This document shows positions 1-5,103 of a stretch of DNA of 5,112 nucleotides, piece after piece. Origin of the DNA: Pseudomonadota bacterium (GTDB lineage: Bacteria; Pseudomonadota; Alphaproteobacteria; Sphingomonadales; Sphingomonadaceae); contig JAEWIL010000253.1 in assembly GCA_023387085.1 (NCBI GenBank), forward strand, positions 1 to 5,112. The letters run 5' to 3'. The position numbers were made by a program, and so were the translations under genes. The notes beneath the pieces were generated by a model that did no database searches, was not told where the DNA came from, and saw only the letters and a list, made by a program, of their open reading frames with translations. Every line of letters starts with the position of its first letter. The stretch's first letter is position 1.

Positions 1-257
1 AATGGCGCGCCGGCGCGCGGATGAGGGGCACCTCGCTCCATACGCTCGTCCAGAGGGTCGACAACGGCTTGGGCATCACGATGTTGCCGCAGATGGCGAT
101 CGAGGCCGGCATTCTCGATCACACCGACATCGACACGCGCCCGCTCGATTCGGATCACGACTGGCGCACGATCGCGCTCGTCTGGCGCAAGGGCAGCCCG
201 CGCGCCGACGAGTTCCGCATGCTCGCCGACATCTTCCGGCGGCATAAGGCGAATTAG
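1..257 (+). CDS. OxyR-like LysR-family transcriptional regulator, C-terminal fragment (5' end outside window)
   Basis: The reading frame is open from the window edge (first complete codon at 3) to TAG at 255-257, giving 84 residues. It reads as the end of the effector-binding domain of a LysR-type regulator. The stretch RGTSLHTLVQRVDNGLGITMLP followed by RTIALVWRKGSPRADEF closely parallels the C-terminus of OxyR proteins (E. coli: ATSLETLRNMVAAGSGITLLP and RTIGLVYRPGSP). OxyR activates peroxide-defence genes when its cysteines are oxidised. Those redox cysteines, and the N-terminal helix-turn-helix, lie upstream of this fragment, so peroxide sensing cannot be verified here. The ATG at 21 is internal to the frame and is not the start. 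The gene converges on moaE and its stop overlaps the moaE stop. Another LysR regulator close to OxyR is the main alternative. Confidence 0.78.
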   Translation, partial: WRAGARMRGTSLHTLVQRVDNGLGITMLPQMAIEAGILDHTDIDTRPLDSDHDWRTIALVWRKGSPRADEFRMLADIFRRHKAN

Positions 258-697
258 GCGGTCCAGCGCTCCGCGCGGCTGCTGTCGCTCTCGCGCGCTT
301 CGACCCACCGGACGCGCCCGTCAGCGAATGTTTCGCGCTTCCACAGCATCACGTCGGTCTTGAGCCGGTCGATCAGAAATTCGCTCGCCGCCAAGGCCTC
401 CGTCCGGTGCGGACTGCTCGCGAGGACGAGAACGATCGTCTCGCCCGGAACCATCGCGCCGACGCGGTGGATCAGCGTCAATGCCGCGAGGTACCAGCGG
501 TCCATCGCCGCATGGGCAAGATCCGAAAGGCCCGACCCCGTCAGCACCGGATGATGTTCGAGGAATAATTCGGTCAGATCGTCGTCGCCGCGAACACGGC
601 CGATGAAACTCGCACTCGCGCCATGGCCGCCGGCATCGTGCAGGTCGAGTTCGGCGGGGACGTCGATCGCATCCTGCTGCACAAGGACGCGGATCAT
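254..697 (-). CDS. moaE: Molybdopterin synthase catalytic (large) subunit MoaE
   Basis: MoaE is the catalytic subunit of cytosolic molybdopterin synthase. It converts cyclic pyranopterin monophosphate to molybdopterin using sulfur carried on the C-terminal glycine of MoaD. The 147-residue product is the usual family length. Visible landmarks are SFIGRVR (residues 30-36, matching the GKVR region of E. coli MoaE), LEHHP (46-50), IHRVG (76-80), SPHR (95-98), LKTDVMLWKRE (112-122) and RWVEARESD (130-138). Lys113 and Lys120 correspond to the active-site lysines of the E. coli enzyme (K119 and K126). The start ATG (695-697) overlaps the moaD stop as ATGA, indicating translational coupling. The stop TAA (254-256) overlaps the stop of the convergent regulator gene. 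All recognised catalytic residues are present, so the gene looks functional. Confidence 0.95.
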   Translation of the reverse strand: MIRVLVQQDAIDVPAELDLHDAGGHGASASFIGRVRGDDDLTELFLEHHPVLTGSGLSDLAHAAMDRWYLAALTLIHRVGAMVPGETIVLVLASSPHRTEALAASEFLIDRLKTDVMLWKRETFADGRVRWVEARESDSSRAERWTA

Positions 698-945
698 CCG
701 CCCGTCACCGGCGGGAACAGCGCGACTTCGTCGGCGAACCCGGCCTCCGGCCCGACCATCGCGCCGCCGACAGCCGCGCGAATGCGCGCAGGTTCGGCAA
801 AGGCCAACGCTCCCCGCGCATCGCGGGCCGCCAGCCAGGCCACCAGGTCGGCGACCGTCGCAACGCCTGCCGGCCGGTCGATCACCTCTTCGGCGACGCC
901 CATCCGTTCACGTACCCAGGCGAAATAGCTGATGGTCAGCGCCAT
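694..945 (-). CDS. moaD: Molybdopterin synthase sulfur-carrier (small) subunit MoaD
   Basis: MoaD is a small ubiquitin-fold sulfur carrier. Its C-terminal glycine is adenylated, converted to a thiocarboxylate, and inserted into the MoaE active site. The 83-residue product begins MALTISYFAWVRERMG, a typical first beta strand and helix of the family, and ends in LFPPVTGG, with the obligatory Gly82-Gly83 tail. The start ATG (943-945) lies only 3 nt after the pgsA stop codon (949-951), and its stop overlaps the moaE ATG by 4 nt. The three genes are therefore almost certainly cotranscribed. There is no separate strong Shine-Dalgarno sequence, only a GGAT inside the pgsA 3' end, which fits translational coupling to pgsA. 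The adenylating enzyme MoeB and the other Mo-cofactor genes are not in this window. Confidence 0.94.
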   Translation of the reverse strand: MALTISYFAWVRERMGVAEEVIDRPAGVATVADLVAWLAARDARGALAFAEPARIRAAVGGAMVGPEAGFADEVALFPPVTGG

Positions 946-948
946 CGA

Positions 949-1521
949 TCAATCCATATGCTTGAGGCCGACACGCAGATAATCCCAGCCGGTGATCAGC
1001 GTCAGCACAGCAGCGCCCCATAACGACGCCAGCCCGACCGTCTTGATCCACGCCATCGCGGGCAGGGCGCCGGCAAGGATCAACGCACCGAACGCGACAA
1101 GCTGGAACGTCGTCTTCCACTTCGCGAGCTGCGTCACCGGCATCGACACCTGCAAGGTCGCAAGGAACTCGCGCAAACCCGACACGATGATCTCGCGCAA
1201 CAGGATCATAAGCGCGGCGATGACATGATATCCGGTGATGTCGCGGGTAAAGACCAGAAGCAGGATCACCGCCGCGATCATGATCTTGTCCGCGATCGGG
1301 TCCAGGAAGGCGCCAAGCCGCGACACGATCCCGCGCGAGCGGGCAACATAGCCGTCAAAATAATCGGTGATGCCCATCAGGCAATAGAGGCCGAAGGCGA
1401 GTCCATAATCGATCGGCTTCGGCTGCAGCGACCCTTCGGTCACGCCCGGCCACAGCAGGAAGAGCAGGATGGGAACCGCCAATATGCGCGACAGCGTCAA
1501 TATGTTCGGAAGGCTGAGCAT
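949..1521 (-). CDS. pgsA: CDP-diacylglycerol--glycerol-3-phosphate 3-phosphatidyltransferase (phosphatidylglycerophosphate synthase)
   Basis: PgsA is an inner-membrane enzyme that joins CDP-diacylglycerol and glycerol-3-phosphate to make phosphatidylglycerophosphate, the committed step to phosphatidylglycerol and cardiolipin. The 190-residue product carries a perfect CDP-alcohol phosphotransferase signature, DGx2ARx8Gx3Dx3D, running from Asp56 to Asp78 (Asp56, Gly57, Ala60, Arg61, Gly70, Asp74, Asp78). The N-terminal LPNILTLSRILAVP stretch is typical of PgsA, and several hydrophobic segments follow (about residues 13-24, 40-54, 80-93, 98-118, 132-152 and 158-176). The start chosen is ATG 1519-1521, preceded by GGGG a few bases upstream. 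The frame extends further to a TTG at 1576-1578, but that adds 19 polar residues and runs into a palindrome. It is the first gene of the pgsA-moaD-moaE operon, an order I know from other alphaproteobacteria, often with uvrC upstream. Here uvrC is absent and an MFS gene diverges instead. Confidence 0.93.
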   Translation of the reverse strand: MLSLPNILTLSRILAVPILLFLLWPGVTEGSLQPKPIDYGLAFGLYCLMGITDYFDGYVARSRGIVSRLGAFLDPIADKIMIAAVILLLVFTRDITGYHVIAALMILLREIIVSGLREFLATLQVSMPVTQLAKWKTTFQLVAFGALILAGALPAMAWIKTVGLASLWGAAVLTLITGWDYLRVGLKHMD

Positions 1522-1562
1522 GATCCCCGTCGGCGTGTCCGTTTCAGGTCGGCGCCCCAATT

Positions 1563-1583
1563 GGGCTTTGACCGTCAAAGCCC
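1563..1583. promoter_or_regulatory. Perfect 21-bp palindrome in the pgsA / MFS divergent region (candidate operator)
   Basis: Two perfect 10-base arms, GGGCTTTGAC (1563-1572) and GTCAAAGCCC (1574-1583), flank a single central C. The site lies 42-62 bases upstream of the pgsA ATG and about 100 bases upstream of the MFS start, in the 159-bp region shared by the two divergent genes. The symmetry suits a dimeric DNA-binding protein. Each arm also contains TTGAC, which resembles a sigma-70 -35 element on both strands, but no convincing -10 box sits at the right distance on either side. There is no T-run after it, and no gene ends here, so a terminator is unlikely. The regulator is unknown. Confidence 0.5.
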
Positions 1584-1680
1584 TAACCGATAAGCCCCCC
1601 CGGCGACAACAAGATTGCCTTGGGCGGAATGATCCGGGGCGGGCGTTGTCGAAATGTCGGGCTGCAAGAGTGGATTTTCA

Positions 1681-2952
1681 ATGACCGGTTCCTTTGCGCT
1701 GATGAAGCAACGCCGGTTCCTGCCGCTTTTCGCCACCCAGTTCCTCAACGCCTTCAACGACAATTTCTACAAGATGGCGATGGTGATCCTCGTCACCTTC
1801 ACCATCTACAAGGATCCCGAAACCGAAGCCTGGTTCAACGCGCTGGCGGCGGGGCTTTTCATTCTTCCCTTCTTCCTGTTTTCGGCGCTGGCGGGGCAAC
1901 TGGCCGACAGCAGCGACAAGACGCGGCTCATCCGCCTGATCAAAAGCGCCGAGATCGGCATCATGATCGTCGGCGCCGCCGGAATATGGCTGCACAATGT
2001 GCCGTTGATGCTGATCGCGCTATTTTCGATGGGGATGCACTCGACCTTCTTCGGGCCGATCAAATATGCGATCCTGCCGCAGCATCTGCACGAGGACGAA
2101 GTGCTTGCAGGCACCGGCTGGGTCGAGGCGGGAACCTATATCGCGATCCTTGGCGGGACGATCGTCGGCGGGCTGACGCCTCCCCACATCGCCATACCCG
2201 GGATTATCATCGTGGCTGTCATCGGGCGCCTGACCGCCAGTTCGGTGCCCGCGGCCCCGCCCGAAAAAGAAGCCGAAGGGCTCAAGATCGACCATAATGT
2301 CTTTCGCTCGTCGTGGCAGCTGGTCAGCGGGACGATGCATATTCCGCGGCTGTTCCTCGCGATCGTGTCGATCAGTTTCTTCTGGGCGATCGGCGCGATA
2401 CTCGCCGCGCAATTCCCCCCGCTCGTCAAAAACGCGCTCGGCGGCGACAACACGGTCGCGACGATGTTCACCGCCATTTTCTCGGTCGGCGTCGCGATCG
2501 GATCGATCATCGTCAACCGCCTGCTGAAGGGCCATGTGTCGGCGCGCTATTCGCCGGGTTCGGTGATCGTCATGGGATTGTTCGTTCTCGACCTCTGGTG
2601 GTCGGTGAAGGGCTGGCAGCATGCCGACGGCACGCTGATGGACTGGCGCGAATTTCTGTCGATCACCGCGGGCGAGCGTCTGATTTTCGACCTGTTCGGT
2701 ATCGCCGTGGCGGGCGGGATGTTCGTTGTGCCGCTTTACGCTTTCCTGACGACGACGGTCGCGAAGTCGCTGACCGCGCGCACCGTGGCGGCGAACAATA
2801 TCGTCAATTCGGGTTTCATGGTCGCCGCAACCCTGCTGCTCAGCGTACTGATCGGCCTGGGGCTGACGATCGCCGACACGCTTCTGATGGTGGCGGCGAT
2901 GTGCCTGGTATCGGCGTGGCTCGCCTGGAAGTTACACAAGGCCTGCGATTAG
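1681..2952 (+). CDS. Major facilitator superfamily transporter, LplT / Aas N-terminal-domain-like
   Basis: This is a 423-residue, very hydrophobic protein with about twelve predicted membrane segments in two halves, separated near residues 190-210 by a polar stretch rich in Pro, Glu and Lys (VPAAPPEKEAEGLKID). The N-terminus (LPLFATQFLNAFNDNFYK, residues 14-31) and the segment HSTFFGPIKYAILPQHL followed by GWVEAGTYIAILGGTIVGG resemble LplT, the lysophospholipid flippase of E. coli, and the transporter half of large alphaproteobacterial Aas-like proteins. In those fused proteins the MFS domain is followed by PlsC-type acyltransferase and AMP-binding domains. Here the gene stops after the MFS domain and no such domain follows. 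The start ATG at 1681 is preferred because a GGA lies 6 nt upstream. An in-frame ATG at 1654 would add nine residues but has a weaker leader. The substrate is unproven, although divergence from pgsA fits a phospholipid-related role. Confidence 0.8.
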   Translation: MTGSFALMKQRRFLPLFATQFLNAFNDNFYKMAMVILVTFTIYKDPETEAWFNALAAGLFILPFFLFSALAGQLADSSDKTRLIRLIKSAEIGIMIVGAAGIWLHNVPLMLIALFSMGMHSTFFGPIKYAILPQHLHEDEVLAGTGWVEAGTYIAILGGTIVGGLTPPHIAIPGIIIVAVIGRLTASSVPAAPPEKEAEGLKIDHNVFRSSWQLVSGTMHIPRLFLAIVSISFFWAIGAILAAQFPPLVKNALGGDNTVATMFTAIFSVGVAIGSIIVNRLLKGHVSARYSPGSVIVMGLFVLDLWWSVKGWQHADGTLMDWREFLSITAGERLIFDLFGIAVAGGMFVVPLYAFLTTTVAKSLTARTVAANNIVNSGFMVAATLLLSVLIGLGLTIADTLLMVAAMCLVSAWLAWKLHKACD

Positions 2953-3010
2953 TTCCGCGACCGGCGCGGTGTTTCCGTCCGGTGCGGCGTCGGGGTGGGT
3001 AAGGGACGTT

Positions 3011-3031
3011 CCCTCTCCCGTCGGGAGAGGG
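3011..3031. repeat. Perfect G/C-rich palindrome in the convergent gap (REP-like; possible bidirectional terminator)
   Basis: The arms CCCTCTCCCG (3011-3020) and CGGGAGAGGG (3022-3031) are exact reverse complements around one central T. They lie in the 118-bp gap (2953-3070) between the convergent MFS and DoxX genes. The sequence has the look of the short palindromic repeats scattered between genes in sphingomonad genomes. A second, competing hairpin (GGGA at 3003-3006 with TCCC at 3010-3013) overlaps the left arm. No T-run follows, so intrinsic termination is only possible, not shown. Nothing else recognisable lies in the gap. Confidence 0.6.
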
Positions 3032-3070
3032 ATATCGTTGAACTCGGCATCGAGATAATAGCACGACGCC

Positions 3071-3451
3071 CTATTTCGCGCGCGCGCCGTCGATGCTCCA
3101 GATCCCCGCGCCGCGCGTCGCGACGAACAGGAAGATGAAGCAATAGAGCGCGATGGCTTCACCGCCGTTGACGATCGGGAAAAAATCCTTGCTGCCATGC
3201 ACCATCCAATAGCCGACTGCGGACATGCCGCTGGCGACAAAGGCGGCCGGGCGCGTGAACAGGCCGATCGCGATCAGGCCGCCGGCGACCAGCTCGATCG
3301 TTCCCGCCGCCTGCAGCATCGGGTTGAGCGGCATCGGAAAAGCCACCGGAAAGTTGAAGAATTTCTGCACACCGTGCGCGAGGAACAGCAGGCCCGCGAC
3401 GATCCGCAGCAACGCATAGGCCTGTTCGCCAAATCCATCGAGAAACTTCAT
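3071..3451 (-). CDS. DoxX family integral membrane protein
   Basis: This is a 126-residue protein with four hydrophobic segments (about residues 11-30, 46-65, 67-85 and 98-112), the size and topology of the DoxX family. Family hallmarks are LRIVAGLLFLAHGVQKF (15-31), a Glu inside the second membrane segment (Glu53), and the NGGEAIALY motif (95-103). DoxX-like proteins are inner-membrane proteins. Some are linked to quinone-dependent thiosulfate oxidation or to oxidative-stress and thiol redox complexes, but most have no assigned role. The start ATG (3449-3451) has a strong Shine-Dalgarno (AGGAGGGG) 7 nt upstream. The gene diverges from the CMD-ECF41 operon across a 204-bp gap and converges on the MFS gene. 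No copy of the ECF41-type promoter was found on its strand. The exact function cannot be stated. Confidence 0.88.
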   Translation of the reverse strand: MKFLDGFGEQAYALLRIVAGLLFLAHGVQKFFNFPVAFPMPLNPMLQAAGTIELVAGGLIAIGLFTRPAAFVASGMSAVGYWMVHGSKDFFPIVNGGEAIALYCFIFLFVATRGAGIWSIDGARAK

Positions 3452-3458
3452 GATGAGA

Positions 3459-3466
3459 CCCCTCCT
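3459..3466 (-). promoter_or_regulatory. Strong ribosome binding site of the DoxX gene
   Basis: The minus strand reads AGGAGGGG, ending 7 nt before the ATG at 3451. It is nearly complementary to the 16S rRNA 3' end and fixes the start of the DoxX gene. Confidence 0.8.
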
Positions 3467-3597
3467 GTCAAAGACGGGGCGATGCTAATCCAGCTTGGCG
3501 GAGCCGCAAAGCGCATTATCCGAAACACAGCGTTTATAGCTGGTTGGCCGGCATCGGGCACGGGAAAAGCGGGCGGTCCGAATTTTTTTGCGCCCGA

Positions 3598-3624
3598 TGT
3601 CACATCCGCCGATGCCGTCTCGTC
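3598..3624 (+). promoter_or_regulatory. Candidate ECF41-type sigma factor promoter upstream of the CMD-ECF41 operon
   Basis: TGTCACA (3598-3604) and CGTC (3621-3624) are separated by 16 bases. As I recall it, the published ECF41 target signature is TGTCACA in the -35 region and CGTC in the -10 region, at about this spacing. The element lies 31 bases upstream of the CMD start codon, which would give a leader of roughly 25 nt including the ribosome binding site. The operon it precedes encodes an ECF41-type sigma factor, so autoregulation is the natural reading. A second CGTC at 3616-3619 is too close to the -35 element. The match is seen directly; the function is inferred. Confidence 0.72.
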
Positions 3625-3643
3625 AAGTCTGTACACCCCAGCA

Positions 3644-3649
3644 AAGGAG
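3644..3649 (+). promoter_or_regulatory. Ribosome binding site that sets the CMD start
   Basis: AAGGAG lies 6 nt before ATG 3656. The reading frame stays open far upstream, so this site, together with where family homology begins, decides the start. Confidence 0.85.
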
Positions 3650-3655
3650 ACAGAC

Positions 3656-4114
3656 ATGACCAAGGTAACCGACCCCTTCGCCGCCTCGCCGCACCTCATG
3701 AAGCAATGGATGGCCGTCAGCATGGCGGCCGAGAAGAGCCTCGACAAGACGCTCGTCGAACTCGTCAAGATCCGCTCGTCGATCCTCAACGGTTGCGCGA
3801 ACTGCATCAACATGCACACCGCCGACGCCCGCGCGCACGGCGAGACCGAACAGCGCATCTATCTGCTCGCCGCGTGGCACGAAGCGCCCGTCTATACGCC
3901 CCGCGAACGCGCCGCGCTCGCCTGGACCGATGCCTTGACCCGCCTCTCGCAAGGTCACACACAGGCCGAAGCGCGTGCGGCGCTCGACGAGCATTTCACC
4001 GCGGAGGAGCAGATGAACCTCACCGTGATGATCAATGTGATCAACGGATGGAACCGCATCGCGGTCGGCTTCGACCTCTGGTACGAAGGCGGCACCCCCG
4101 CAAGGGCCGCCTGA
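3656..4114 (+). CDS. Carboxymuconolactone decarboxylase (CMD) family, AhpD-like protein
   Basis: This is a 152-residue protein of the CMD/AhpD superfamily. The core motif ELVKIRSSILNGCANCINMH spans residues 35-54, with Glu35, Lys38, the CxxC pair Cys47/Cys50 and His54. This is the arrangement used by AhpD-type proteins for thiol-disulfide peroxidase chemistry. True carboxymuconolactone decarboxylases lack the CxxC, so a redox role is more likely than decarboxylation of muconolactone. The helical C-terminal half (residues 82-145, including RAALAWTDALTRL and EEQMNLTVMINVINGWNRIAV) is also typical of the family. The upstream extension of the frame has no homology and crosses the promoter. The gene is first in an operon with the ECF41-type sigma factor, whose ATG overlaps its stop by 1 nt. 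CMD genes are a known companion of ECF41 sigma factors. The physiological substrate is unknown. Confidence 0.92.
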   Translation: MTKVTDPFAASPHLMKQWMAVSMAAEKSLDKTLVELVKIRSSILNGCANCINMHTADARAHGETEQRIYLLAAWHEAPVYTPRERAALAWTDALTRLSQGHTQAEARAALDEHFTAEEQMNLTVMINVINGWNRIAVGFDLWYEGGTPARAA

Positions 4115-4980
4115 TGACCGGCGAGGGCATCGGGAAGGCGGTCGACGCCGCGGCGAGTTTCGACCCGCTGCGTCCGCTCCTGACCCGCGTCGCCTATCGC
4201 ATGCTCGGTTCGGTCGCCGATGCCGAGGATGTGGTGCAGGATGCCTTCATTCGCTGGCTCGGCACCGACCGCGAAGCGGTGCGCGAGCCGGCGGCCTTCC
4301 TTCGCCGCACGGTGACGCGGCTCTGCCTCGACCAGATCAAGTCGGCGCGCGTGCAGCGCGAGACCTATGTCGGTCCCTGGCTCCCCGATCCGCTGGTCGA
4401 GGAGGAGGAAGAGGACGACGTCACCCTGCCGCTGATGCTTGCGCTCGAACGGCTCTCCCCCCTCGAACGCGCGGCCTTCCTGCTTCACGACGTTTTCGGG
4501 GTCGAATTCGACGAGGTTGCGAAGACGATCGACCGCGATCCCGCCGCGACGCGCCAACTCGCGGCCCGCGCCCGCACCCACGTCCGCGACGCCCGCCCGC
4601 GCTACAAGCTGGAGAAGGAGCGGGGGCTCGAGATCGCGAACGCGTTCTTCGCTGCCTCGCGCAGCGGTGACATGGGCGCGCTCGGCGCGATGCTTGCCGC
4701 GGACGTCGGCATGTGGTCCGACGGCGGCGGCAAGCGCCCCGCCGCGATAGTCCCCGTCCTTGGCTTCAACACGGTGATGACGCTCCACCGCAGCCTTGCG
4801 GTGCTGTTCGCCAAACATGGCTCGACCCTCGTCCACACCGGCACGATCAACGGCCTGCCCGGTTTCGTCACTCGCGAGGCTGACGGCGAGTTCCAGACCA
4901 CCGCGCTGGAGATCGAGAAGGACAAGATCACCGGCATTTATGTGATGCGGAACCCCGACAAGCTGAAGCATATGCATTAG
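4114..4980 (+). CDS. ECF41-type RNA polymerase sigma factor with fused C-terminal SnoaL-like regulatory domain
   Basis: This 288-residue protein is much longer than a simple ECF sigma factor (about 180-200). Region sigma-2 is at about residues 16-82 (LTRVAYRMLGSVADAEDVVQDAFIRW, then FLRRTVTRLCLDQIKSARVQRE). The linker carries YVGPWLPDPL (85-94) and an acidic run (96-102). Region sigma-4 is at about 105-160 (LERLSPLERAAFLLHDVFGVEFDEVA and a helix-turn-helix). The C-terminal domain (about 170-288) is SnoaL/NTF2-like, with DGGGK at 203-207 and NPDKL at 280-284. The linker and both C-terminal motifs are hallmarks of group ECF41 (SigJ-like), whose fused domain replaces a separate anti-sigma factor and both promotes and restrains activity. 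No anti-sigma gene is seen nearby. The start ATG 4114-4116 overlaps the CMD stop (TGATG), indicating coupled translation. The inducing signal is not known. Confidence 0.93.
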   Translation: MTGEGIGKAVDAAASFDPLRPLLTRVAYRMLGSVADAEDVVQDAFIRWLGTDREAVREPAAFLRRTVTRLCLDQIKSARVQRETYVGPWLPDPLVEEEEEDDVTLPLMLALERLSPLERAAFLLHDVFGVEFDEVAKTIDRDPAATRQLAARARTHVRDARPRYKLEKERGLEIANAFFAASRSGDMGALGAMLAADVGMWSDGGGKRPAAIVPVLGFNTVMTLHRSLAVLFAKHGSTLVHTGTINGLPGFVTREADGEFQTTALEIEKDKITGIYVMRNPDKLKHMH

Positions 4981-4993
4981 CGCGGGGATCGAG

Positions 4994-5019
4994 CGTCCGA
5001 TAGCGACCGAAGTCGGACG
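4994..5019 (+). terminator. Possible terminator hairpin after the CMD-ECF41 operon
   Basis: CGTCCGA (4994-5000) pairs with TCGGACG (5013-5019), enclosing a 12-nt loop, 14 bases after the sigma-factor stop. A smaller internal hairpin (CGAC/GTCG, 5004-5015) competes with it. There is no T-run, so it is not a classical intrinsic terminator. It could equally be part of the repeat cluster that follows. Confidence 0.35.
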
Positions 5020-5024
5020 TCAAT

Positions 5025-5103
5025 CCTCCCTGCGGCGGAGCCGTGGGGAGGGGGACCGCCGAAGGCGGTGGAGGGGCGGTAGCCTCGCGCCAATGGCCCC
5101 TCC
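5025..5103. repeat. Cluster of G/C-rich hairpins, probable dispersed REP-like intergenic repeat (runs to window end)
   Basis: Three hairpins lie in a row. The first pairs 5025-5036 with 5040-5051 around a 3-nt loop (12 pairs, two of them G-T). The second is ACCGCC (5055-5060) with GGCGGT (5064-5069) around GAA. The third is GGAGGGGC (5070-5077) with GCCCCTCC (5096-5103) around an 18-nt loop. This layout, with CCTCCC/GGGAGG ends and a GGCGGT core, resembles compound palindromic repeats found many times in sphingomonad chromosomes. No coding potential is visible in 4981-5112. Copy number cannot be judged from one window. Confidence 0.6.

Noticed and set aside
1522..1578. N-terminal extension of pgsA to a TTG codon at 1578.
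   Set aside because: The added 19 residues are polar and unlike PgsA N-termini, the TTG falls inside the 21-bp palindrome, and ATG 1521 gives the usual protein start.
1654..1680. Earlier in-frame ATG for the MFS gene at 1654.
   Set aside because: It lacks a convincing Shine-Dalgarno, while ATG 1681 has a GGA at good spacing. The nine-residue difference cannot be settled from sequence alone.
2020..2622. 200-codon open frame on the minus strand opposite the MFS gene.
   Set aside because: Highly charged, Arg/Asp-rich translation with no motif, fully inside a convincing membrane-protein gene.
3514..3519. GATAAT on the minus strand as a -10 box for the DoxX gene.
   Set aside because: No acceptable -35 element lies 16-18 bases upstream, so the promoter call is not supported.
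3583..3589. T-run upstream of the CMD promoter considered as an intrinsic terminator tail.
   Set aside because: No stable hairpin lies immediately before it and no plus-strand gene ends nearby.
3197..3655. Long upstream extension of the CMD reading frame, antisense to the DoxX gene.
   Set aside because: It has no recognisable homology, crosses the promoter and ribosome binding site, and simply reflects scarce stop codons in GC-rich DNA.
3544..4113. Upstream extension of the sigma-factor frame through the CMD gene.
   Set aside because: It is a shifted frame of the CMD gene. Sigma-factor homology begins just after ATG 4114.
3955..4977. 340-codon open frame on the minus strand opposite the sigma-factor gene.
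   Set aside because: Its product is low in recognisable structure, rich in Arg, Gly, Glu and His, and mirrors a clearly real gene. It is a typical GC-rich antisense shadow.
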